Source of the DNA: a virus
DNA: 31,980 nt
Direction: 5' to 3' (one strand)
Virus record (IMG/VR): IMGVR_UViG_3300025280_004535
Span: 1 to 31,980 of that record
The notes under the pieces: generated by a model
What the model was told of the DNA's origin: nothing
Database searches by the model: none
The model's input: only the letters and a program-made list of their open reading frames with translations
Translations under genes and position numbers: made by a program
In this document: positions 26,901 through 31,980 of the stretch, one piece after another
Numbering within the stretch: the stretch's first letter is position 1
Layout of the letters: each line of letters begins with the position of its first letter

Positions 26901-27711
26901 ATTAATAGAATCAGAAGTGTGCATCGATCCAACAACCACCCTAGGCGAATTAGTAGATGGAAATGTATTTGCAGGTTGGGAAGAATCACATGAACAATTA
27001 CTGACCAACCTAAAAGAATCCGAGGGCTATGATTTATTATTTAATTATTGTTTTCAAGTTAAAAGAAACTTAGAAATAGCCTCAATATACTCATCAGAAA
27101 CGTTATCTAGAACACAAAATTTAGAAGACAGATTTACACACACTAAGCGAACTTTAGAAAAAGCGCTTCATCGTATGACAAAAGGCGGCACTTATGGTTA
27201 TAGAGATCCAGATATTAAAAACAAAGGCGGCTTCGCTGGTGAGCATTTATCAGCGTTAAACCTGCAATCAGCAATGCAATCGGGGGCTTCGGGCAATGAT
27301 ATTGATTTTGAAAAACTGATGATACAACTTAGAATAAAGACCCCATTTCTTATCTTACAGGGGCTTTGTGAGCAATTCGACCCTTGTGTCAGCATTGCTG
27401 CAAAAATTGTTGATGCAATGATACTTTTAGATCCTGGATTATCTTGCTATCGTGGAGAATTAACAATTGGCATTATAATGGTAATGTGTTTTATTCCATG
27501 GGCACCCAAGCCAACAGCGTTTGGAATTATATATATTGTCATTACATTGGCAATGGAAGCATCCGGTTCACCAGGACCGGGAGAAAAATCAAATTGCCGT
27601 CGTTTGGGACTATTTGGAGATAGTTATGATAAGACAATTGACTCAAGTAAAAAATATACAGGCGACATCGACGGACAAACCAAAACTATACAAAAACCAG
27701 GAGATTGTTAA
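20938..27711 (+). CDS. Giant (2257 aa) virion structural protein, function unknown
   Basis: An uninterrupted frame of 6.8 kb. The order is: N-terminal globular part (1-320), an Ala/Thr/Pro linker (about 323-355), helical region, an L/D/N-rich pentapeptide-like tract (about 731-800) with a second related L/D/F-rich tract (about 841-920), then several hundred residues of mixed alpha/beta with Gly/Tyr-rich loops near 1715-1766. Close to the end are two hydrophobic segments (about 2176-2208) around PWAPKP. There is no signal peptide. I recognise no known fold. Its position between the spike-like protein and gp25/gp6 makes a baseplate or tail role likely. It is not obviously a tape measure: no long coiled coil is seen. 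No clear ribosome site precedes ATG 20938. Confidence 0.75.
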   Translation: MANDIYGNLNILDSALSDSVVEAAESEEGIKNLISSDGGDPSDYYIWERKLVFGEQTKWVAKKRVGAGGVSGIFENTEDFGINECYTRKWCLNTLCADDLLKTGHDVSEFTIKKENNQFAITLNDFSKSQKKARRFFTQVTVAGSPLWTRVDSATIDSIVKKSKYSITKNSPIFDCFDDPRWVPNLNATPRDWIAQQTNSTWLEPSTARYTCAVNSLYETYDGQETTRQQDMIEQAAETILGHFGKSPTQEEIDVLSSIAKFDETYIDPRPGSRMRGKISLSAKETDILLKQIPDKTASHPDNLKTGPSVEDIEGLGGWIGSDATTTQASAPTQKQIAADPSASGAAGTPTDEEHIGGQLEVASYSLSDMASNIEIVAQALEYFANTNEKSETPIKIMSSVFGFDLLDEAKRLRQVVPEIKKLLKNNNASQDGTIEMAMDFDCSIPNVNIVQVLHNSEHLTKGIEQFMDSEPIRNAMTMNYVAKLYDMVGFLRNSDPPTMLDFIDRFTLSDMSFRMFTPDELSRLGSNPFSNSCSSAFKENGGTLTEKISDTLNDSPIKTLLDKKREDAHLGSPELRQTVNSESGKTLDYVGDNLFESPSDLNKELSGADGDSIFKKLLNKVNYRDLIVAQIEACLSEMVAQGRLDIVVKALQKYPRLADLMNSNNSWDIYSSIDGLKQGSSGALQGNKFGFSVPGYPNSLTMVSDFEGCLPALKKGEFEPKLPSGMDPADLDLSDVDNLDDLDIPDIDLQFLKDLELSGINLKNLDLSGINLKDLGGFDFGKLNIDSIPSLELPSLDKFDLFGGDRGSLKSMTKGANSTLNGIVGGTLSGFLDGILGSMPDFKGLDFAGFDPDIDLGGMLGSLKDLDPPDLQKYQKLAGLDLQFGEFNFIDILSEFKGFELGAFDLDLDLWQDFFNNCFSKDNRKKILNLQKSLFPDGDHTKFDLRWNDFLKGIDLSLNPIELSKLYQGNADDDLLRTVREKIEFDFPDFSLGFPNNASISDFFKSMGDNVDCDSLSKIALPSWDLVLKGLNLKKFKSKFSDKTGIVANLVEDLLASKNDGKITADEIAQATVDVLAQKEKCLFGALRNFDQGNPLKGAMPPLIGSPSALIPNLPPRVAQAVDITLDSIIDPVIIAFNSDASEWIDSLYCINYDYWDNYEGHYLKTGADRSPNGTLPGMGGWGGGIVPFHNMSNYFESQMSKATGAIPLTTGPPWDSDDKLFQIGVADELIESIIAASATSVIMPGPGGTTNTTILYDIDRFNYPTPWWARTESLKQIAKLALMAGLPGMPKKEIACEYFSTLGWTPTQGVDRLVEVNEHTLSGLSIEINEPRALSKNSGLPLINLEHFMPAACVDTYVPKDEYQLVMQGSTTKMKPDTVVPRVDVFGALRVRNLYDSGLRIETVRSAITDAASPILEGANATLLGFSDSNAESTGQRSIDQSQIFASMIVKSAQDLLLPITSPGTNEANIKSALDDLHIKFKSKKWSEYMEDLYNNIFNEVANSSLNSFSALNSLTLTPSTEDACGSGVPIDLMNATEHKKDAKDLLNKLLFDDNAKTKQKLSPVREVGAETIVGLTIRLYIVEFWLKNLFLLSEFKCSELLQNSEVPNFIQSKIKEELEDRGYYEDFLCVLENLYNSKREQEEELPQASDREDMLAALIDIEMKKADFFDEIIGEDSMNIHDHLLRKWIPLREVADVGSSPAPADAINENICYQEAKDFGTAYGYTTYPTYCGKSGAGAGWLGSNSHNWQSGYGANGEGKWNVNNYEKKYHHGFVLERYIKIDDTDLSNLQRSNSSYGTRHAISNLGHSGLFGTCNIEAFQDFINERLNMTGIDTSNTVEDFFAGVSYGLRLSYVDFDSTDHDNDDMHADAFNSGVALHDQIPIGLPGNANGDTYFHAWGYQPNSGVDGTGEAAPNSVYATLFGAGGASRGELKNKIREEKAFCVTEGGPWNAPKPYELSGRAGDRWGDLDDDAKPLSANVYVFPLIESEVCIDPTTTLGELVDGNVFAGWEESHEQLLTNLKESEGYDLLFNYCFQVKRNLEIASIYSSETLSRTQNLEDRFTHTKRTLEKALHRMTKGGTYGYRDPDIKNKGGFAGEHLSALNLQSAMQSGASGNDIDFEKLMIQLRIKTPFLILQGLCEQFDPCVSIAAKIVDAMILLDPGLSCYRGELTIGIIMVMCFIPWAPKPTAFGIIYIVITLAMEASGSPGPGEKSNCRRLGLFGDSYDKTIDSSKKYTGDIDGQTKTIQKPGDC
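23212..23259 (+). repeat. 18-bp direct repeat, 30-bp period, encoding LSGINLK units
   Basis: TCTGGAATTAATCTTAAA occurs at 23212-23229 and again, identical, at 23242-23259. In protein it forms part of a five-residue-period run (xDLSG / xNLKx) like pentapeptide repeats. Confidence 0.85.
24850..24945 (+). other. GC3-rich patch in the giant gene
   Basis: Within an AT-rich gene, 25 of 32 codons here end in G or C (for example runs such as GTG GAG GTC AAC GAG CAC ACC CTC). A milder patch lies at about 24460-24600. Confidence 0.6.
26527..26625 (+). other. Strongly GC3-rich patch in the giant gene
   Basis: 28 of 33 codons end in G or C (GAC CAC GAC AAC, then CTC CCC GGC AAC GCC AAC), flanked on both sides by A/T-ending codons. 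The frame is open through it, so it is translated. Confidence 0.7.
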
Positions 27712-27714
27712 ATA

Positions 27715-28107
27715 ATGGCTGGATTATCACCAAAATTACCTTTAAGACGAGACTTCACTGATGGATATGCATTAAATAAAAATTTTAGGGATCTAGTAAA
27801 GCAAAATTTTAAAATGTTATTATTAACAATTCCTGGCGAACGAATGATGATGCCAAAGTTTGGTGTTGGCTTAAAAAGATATTTATTTGAATTAAATACC
27901 CAAGCGAATAGCAACATAATACAAACAGAGATTAGAACTCAAGTTCGTCGCTATCTGCCATTTATAAACTTGGAAATAATTGATATACAATCATCAAATA
28001 CAGATCCTACAATATCTAATAATTTTTTAAGCGTTTCAATTAGATATCGAATTGAGCCTTTAGGCAATTTAAAAGATGTATTAACTGTTAATATTGGTGA
28101 TCTTTAA
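27715..28107 (+). CDS. 25: Baseplate wedge protein, gp25-like
   Basis: 130 aa, the usual length of gp25/GPW-type wedge proteins with a lysozyme-like fold but no lysozyme role. The pattern DLVKQNFKMLLLTIPGER, MMPKFGVGLKRYLFE, IIQTEIRTQVRRYLPFINL and a final strand SVSIRYRIEPLG is characteristic, including the GE-R and FG-GL-RYLFE motifs. It forms the inner wedge ring that links the hub to gp6 and starts sheath assembly. It begins three bases after the giant gene's stop and precedes gp6, as in many contractile systems. Confidence 0.88.
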   Translation: MAGLSPKLPLRRDFTDGYALNKNFRDLVKQNFKMLLLTIPGERMMMPKFGVGLKRYLFELNTQANSNIIQTEIRTQVRRYLPFINLEIIDIQSSNTDPTISNNFLSVSIRYRIEPLGNLKDVLTVNIGDL

Positions 28108-28174
28108 TCAATAAGAGCAATTAATTCAAGTATAAAATTACTTAAATGAGTAATTATAGTTGAGGTGGTTGACA
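28108..28174 (+). promoter_or_regulatory. 67-base gap with an AT-rich hairpin and TATAAAAT, before gp6
   Basis: The longest gap in the window. AATTACT (28136-28142) pairs with AGTAATT (28149-28155) around TAAATG. TATAAAAT at 28131-28138 differs at two positions from the T4 late consensus TATAAATA. AGGTGG (28164-28169) is the ribosome site for ATG 28175. A late promoter is possible but weak. Confidence 0.3.
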
Positions 28175-29974
28175 ATGGCAAACGATAGAAAGAATTTAGC
28201 AATTAAATATACAAGCAGAGACTTCAACTCCATCAAACATGATTTAGTTGAATATGCAAAAAGATATTACCCTGATACTTTCCAAGATTTTAGTGAGGCA
28301 TCATTTGGGGCGTTAATGGTTGACACAGTAGCCTATATAGGTGATATATTATCATTTTATTTAGACTACCAAGCAAATGAGTGTTTTTTAGATAGCGCAG
28401 TTGAATATAATAATGTAATTCGGTTAGGCAAGCAATTTGGATATAAATTTAGAGCCGCGCCATCTTCGCATGGTACCGTCACATGCTATATTCTAGTGCC
28501 AGCCGCTGATTTGGGCTTGGGACCAAATACTTCATATTTACCAGTTTTGAAAAAAGGTTCTACTTTTGAAACTAAAAATGGCAACATGTTTACATTAGCT
28601 GAAGATATAGACTTTGCTAACACAAACAATGAAGTTGTAGTTGCAAATGCCAACTCAACGACTGGTATTCCAACCTCTTATGCTATAAAAACAGAAGGAA
28701 GGGTAATGTCGGGCGACTTGAAAGTTAAAAAATTTACAGCGGGCAATTTTCAAAAATTTCTCAGATTCGAACTCCCCGGAAGAAATACTTCAGAAATAGT
28801 ATCAGTAATTGATGCAGAGGGGCACCCATATTACGAAGTAGATTACTTATCTCAAAATACAGTTTATGCCAAAATACCAAACACCTCTGATACAGAACAT
28901 AATACTCCAAATATTTTAAAACCAGTTATAGTTGCTAGAAGATTTGTAGTCGAACGCGAGAGAGGCAAAACGTTTCTTCAATTTGGCTATGGTTCTGATA
29001 GCGAGATGAAAAATGCATCTATCGCAGACCCAGCAGATTTAGTTTTGCAAAGACACGGCAAATCTTATATTACTGATGTATCTGTAGATCCGGGCAATTT
29101 AACCAAAACAGATAAATTTGGCATCGCACCCGCCAACACATCATTGACCGTTATTTATCGTGTCAACACCTCTGATGGCGTCAATGCATCCGCAAATTCG
29201 GTCACTAGAGTAGTGAACCCAACATTTAGATTTAAAAATACAACAAGTTTAACCACAGAATTAAAAAACTTTGTCATGTCTTCATTGGAAGTTACAAACG
29301 AAGAACCAATAACAGGCGATATATCATTACCGAACACAACAGAACTAAAAAGAAGAATTACTGATGTATTTGCGACACAAAATCGAGCAGTAACGCAAAG
29401 CGACTACAAGGCTATGATTTACTCAATGCCTGGAGAGTTTGGAGCAATTAAAAGATGTCACATCGTTCAAGATCCAGATTCATTTAAAAGAAATTTGAAT
29501 ATGTACATAATATCGGAAAATGTAGATGGCACCTTAATTCCAACAAATAGTGTAATAAAGGAAAATATAAAAACTTGGCTTAATCGATATAAAATGATAA
29601 ACGATACTGTAGATATATTAGATGCTAAAATAGTCAATTTAGGAATTGATTTTGAAATTTTAACAGCACAAGAGGCTAATAAATTTGAAGTATTAAATGG
29701 CGCTCTTAGAGCATTAAGACAAAGTTATAGTAGCCATTATGATATAAGTGAGCCATTTTCCATAGCCGCTATATACAGAATATTAAATCAAGTAGCTGGA
29801 GTAGCCGACACTCTAAACGTAAAAGTTTATAAAAAATCTGGTGGAGAATATGCTAGTAATCGATTTAACGTAACGGCAAACCTAACACCTCAAGGAAGGC
29901 AACTATTAGCTCCAGAGAACGTAGTTTTTGAAATTAAATTTCCAACTGCTGATATTAAGGGAACAGTCACATAA
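28175..29974 (+). CDS. 6: Baseplate wedge protein, gp6/baseplate J-like
   Basis: 599 aa from ATG 28175, which has AGGTGG at the right distance; a TTG at 28160 in the same frame is less likely. The N-terminus (NLAIKYTSRDFNSIKHDLVE, then ASFGALMVDTVAYIGDILSF and YLDYQANECFLDSA) is the hallmark of gp6-type wedge proteins in T4-like phages. The middle part has the baseplate-J beta domains, and AVTQSDYKAMIYSMPGEFGA (near 405-424) is the conserved segment after them. It dimerises to build the inner baseplate ring with gp25. The stop overlaps the next ATG by one base. Confidence 0.87.
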   Translation: MANDRKNLAIKYTSRDFNSIKHDLVEYAKRYYPDTFQDFSEASFGALMVDTVAYIGDILSFYLDYQANECFLDSAVEYNNVIRLGKQFGYKFRAAPSSHGTVTCYILVPAADLGLGPNTSYLPVLKKGSTFETKNGNMFTLAEDIDFANTNNEVVVANANSTTGIPTSYAIKTEGRVMSGDLKVKKFTAGNFQKFLRFELPGRNTSEIVSVIDAEGHPYYEVDYLSQNTVYAKIPNTSDTEHNTPNILKPVIVARRFVVERERGKTFLQFGYGSDSEMKNASIADPADLVLQRHGKSYITDVSVDPGNLTKTDKFGIAPANTSLTVIYRVNTSDGVNASANSVTRVVNPTFRFKNTTSLTTELKNFVMSSLEVTNEEPITGDISLPNTTELKRRITDVFATQNRAVTQSDYKAMIYSMPGEFGAIKRCHIVQDPDSFKRNLNMYIISENVDGTLIPTNSVIKENIKTWLNRYKMINDTVDILDAKIVNLGIDFEILTAQEANKFEVLNGALRALRQSYSSHYDISEPFSIAAIYRILNQVAGVADTLNVKVYKKSGGEYASNRFNVTANLTPQGRQLLAPENVVFEIKFPTADIKGTVT

Positions 29975-31485
29975 TGGCAATTAAAAGATGGGTGGCAGAC
30001 GCAGATACAACAATTACTAATGCATATAAGCAGAATATGCGAACCAGAGCCACAGGCTCTAATATGGGATTGGCTGATTCTTTAGAAGTGTTTCATATTT
30101 ACGGACAACAAGACTCTGGTTCTAGTGAAAATGCACGTATATTAATTAAATTTCCTATTTCCAATGTTTCAAGCAGTAGAAATAGTGGAGATATACCCGT
30201 AAGCGGTAATGTAGATTTTTATCTAAAAATGTTTAATGTTGAACATCCATTTACGCTTCCACGCGGATATAATTTAGCAATTTCGGCTATATCTAAATCA
30301 TGGGATGAAGGAAGCGGAATGGATATGGATAGCTATTCTAATAGCGGAAGCGCAAATTGGATTTCTGCCGCAAGTGCATCTAGTGGAGTTACCAATTGGA
30401 CCGCCCAAGGCGGAGACTATCACACCGAGCCAGTATTCACCGCCTCATTTGACAATGGCACAGAAGATATAGAAGTGAACATCACTGATTTGGTAGAACA
30501 GTGGTTGTCGGGAGCAGCACTAACAGCCGCTCAAACAGACGGCGCATATGCTAAACAAAATTATGGCTTTGGTATAAAATTATCTGGCACCGCAGAAAGC
30601 GCCTTATCTTCATCATATACAAAGAAATTTTCTGCAAGGGGAACCGAATTTTTCTTCAAAAAACCTGTACTTGAGGCAAGGTGGAATTCGTCTAGGCAAG
30701 ACGATAGGGGAAATTTATATTATAGTAGCTCTTTGGCAAACTCCGAAGACAATTTAAATACCGTATATTTATATAATTATGTTCGCGGTCAACTAAGAAA
30801 TATCCCCTCAGTTGGCACCGGGTTAGTCTACGTGAGTGTATATTCAGGATCAAAGGATAATACTGAGCCCTCTGGCTCTAGATTGGTGCTAGTCTCTGAT
30901 GGCACACATGTTACTTCGGATAACGCATATGTTGTAACGGGCGGGTACGTATCTACGGGTATTTATTCTGCTTCTTTTGCGTTAACTGCAGCGGCAACCA
31001 AATTAACAAATATATTTGAGGTTTGGCATAGCGGAACAACACAATATCACACAGGGACCATCACCCCACAAACACTACAGGGTTCTAACATGAATCCTAC
31101 AACAAAATATGCCATGGCAGTTTCTAATCTCAAGTCATCATACAACTCCACAGAAACAGCCAGATTTAGAATCTCTACGAGATTAAAAGATTGGAGCCCC
31201 AACATTTATTCAAAGGCAAAAAATGAACCAGAGCTATCTCTAGTTGAATCCGCTTCGTATAGAGTATATAGAGTTTCTGATAATATGAACGTAGTTCCAT
31301 ATGGAACATCAAGCACTTATCACACTTTATTGTCTTACGATATATCAGGAAGTTATTTTGATTTAGATATGTCGTTGCTAGAGCCTGATTATTCATATGC
31401 AATTAAAATTGCACTTTATAACGGTGCTATAAGTTCTTTTATAGAACAAGACGAAACGTTTAAATTTAGAGTGGAGCCGGTATAA
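29974..31485 (+). CDS. Virion structural protein, DNRLRE-like N-terminal beta domain
   Basis: 503 aa, ATG overlapping the gp6 stop. The N-terminal 230 residues have the layout of a DNRLRE/carbohydrate-binding beta-sandwich: ILIKFPIS, then a segment SKSWDEGSGMD, WTAQGGDYH, a strand IEVNITDLVEQWL and NYGFGIKLSG. A more Ser/Gly/Thr-rich second half (YLYNYVRGQLRNIPSVG onward) looks like further beta domains. In T4-like phages this slot is filled by wedge or peripheral baseplate proteins. It may bind a surface glycan; that is inference from the fold resemblance. Confidence 0.65.
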   Translation: MAIKRWVADADTTITNAYKQNMRTRATGSNMGLADSLEVFHIYGQQDSGSSENARILIKFPISNVSSSRNSGDIPVSGNVDFYLKMFNVEHPFTLPRGYNLAISAISKSWDEGSGMDMDSYSNSGSANWISAASASSGVTNWTAQGGDYHTEPVFTASFDNGTEDIEVNITDLVEQWLSGAALTAAQTDGAYAKQNYGFGIKLSGTAESALSSSYTKKFSARGTEFFFKKPVLEARWNSSRQDDRGNLYYSSSLANSEDNLNTVYLYNYVRGQLRNIPSVGTGLVYVSVYSGSKDNTEPSGSRLVLVSDGTHVTSDNAYVVTGGYVSTGIYSASFALTAAATKLTNIFEVWHSGTTQYHTGTITPQTLQGSNMNPTTKYAMAVSNLKSSYNSTETARFRISTRLKDWSPNIYSKAKNEPELSLVESASYRVYRVSDNMNVVPYGTSSTYHTLLSYDISGSYFDLDMSLLEPDYSYAIKIALYNGAISSFIEQDETFKFRVEPV

Positions 31486-31488
31486 AGC

Positions 31489-31980
31489 ATGGCTATTAAA
31501 AAACTATTTGGCAATGTGCGAGATATACCCACTATTGAAGGTAGTCGCCCAAGTCAAGTTGAAGGCATAACAGGGATGATTGCATCAGCCAGTTTTGATA
31601 CATTGGTAGAATTTGGCATAGAGTCGCCAGAATATATTGAAGCCTATATTAAAGATAGGGATAAATTTATACCAGCAATTGATTTCACTACCGCATCTAA
31701 TTTTGCGAAATATGGTTCTGCTGAGCAATATTATGAAGATGCTGTCACAAGAATACATAGGGCATATCCCTACGACGGTTCAGCCAAAGAAAGGCTTCAA
31801 TGGCACAACAGTTCTTCATATTTAGATCGATATGTTTTTGATAAATTATACCCTAGAAGACACGGATACGCTCAATTTGCATATGATGGCTGGGGAACGC
31901 AAGTTGACAGCGCGAATGGATATGGAGCAACAGCAACCGCATCATATGAATATGTACAAATTAAAGGTGGTCCTCATGCC
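31489..31980 (+). CDS. Virion structural protein, 3' partial
   Basis: ATG at 31489, three bases after the upstream stop, and open to the window end (164 codons). It starts MAIKKLFGNVRDIPTIEG and contains PYDGSAKERLQWHNSSSYLD and YVFDKLYPRRHGYAQF, with no recognised enzymatic motif. The segment resembles the N-terminus of large structural proteins that follow gp6 in marine T4-like phages, probably peripheral baseplate or fibre-attached proteins. Its true length and C-terminal domains lie outside the window. Confidence 0.65.
   Translation, partial: MAIKKLFGNVRDIPTIEGSRPSQVEGITGMIASASFDTLVEFGIESPEYIEAYIKDRDKFIPAIDFTTASNFAKYGSAEQYYEDAVTRIHRAYPYDGSAKERLQWHNSSSYLDRYVFDKLYPRRHGYAQFAYDGWGTQVDSANGYGATATASYEYVQIKGGPHA

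Overview
The window is AT-rich, gene-dense DNA with every supported gene on the + strand and almost no intergenic space. It looks like a contig from a large, T4-like tailed phage (contractile tail), probably marine. The evidence is a gp55-type late sigma factor, a gp25-like wedge protein, a gp6-like baseplate protein and a central-spike/peptidase hub protein in one block. No host marker gene, tRNA, integrase, CRISPR array or insertion sequence was seen, so the host cannot be named from this window.

Region 1 (1-15535) is a tightly coupled cassette of about 17 genes for nucleotide-sugar synthesis and glycan decoration. It holds a frame-disrupted sulfotransferase, an RfbH/DdhC-type PLP/Fe-S dehydrase, an RmlB-like dehydratase, a GT10 fucosyltransferase-like protein, a StrG-like 2OG-Fe(II) oxygenase, a short DegT aminotransferase, a B12-binding radical SAM protein, a Nudix hydrolase, a DUF115/GT42-like protein, NeuA, a NeuB that lacks its C-terminal SAF domain, a second sulfotransferase, a small HAD phosphatase, a NovU/TylC3-type C-methyltransferase, GDP-fucose synthase (Fcl), a third sulfotransferase and GDP-mannose 4,6-dehydratase (Gmd). 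Three themes can be read: GDP-L-fucose (Gmd + Fcl + GT10), a nonulosonic acid (NeuB + NeuA + DUF115/GT42-like) and a deoxy or C-methylated sugar (RmlB-like + RfbH + C-methyltransferase + DegT). Sulfation is a possible finishing step. None of the routes is complete here (no GDP-mannose pyrophosphorylase, no NeuC, no RfbF/RmlA, no E3 reductase), so the cassette must draw on host precursors or on genes outside the window.

Region 2 (15537-17449) carries small conserved-looking genes around the late sigma factor: an unknown 78-aa protein, an FmdB-type zinc ribbon, a one-pass membrane protein, gp55 and a 95-aa helical protein.

Region 3 (17446-31980) is the baseplate/tail block: a hub protein with an M15-type peptidase domain, an unknown protein, a spike-like protein with a THxH motif, a 2257-aa giant virion protein with a pentapeptide-like tract and a hydrophobic C-terminal hairpin, gp25-like, gp6-like, a 503-aa structural protein and the start of a further structural protein cut by the window end. 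Stops and starts overlap or nearly touch throughout, so most genes are probably read from long polycistronic late transcripts. No stretch longer than about 70 bases lacks a gene.
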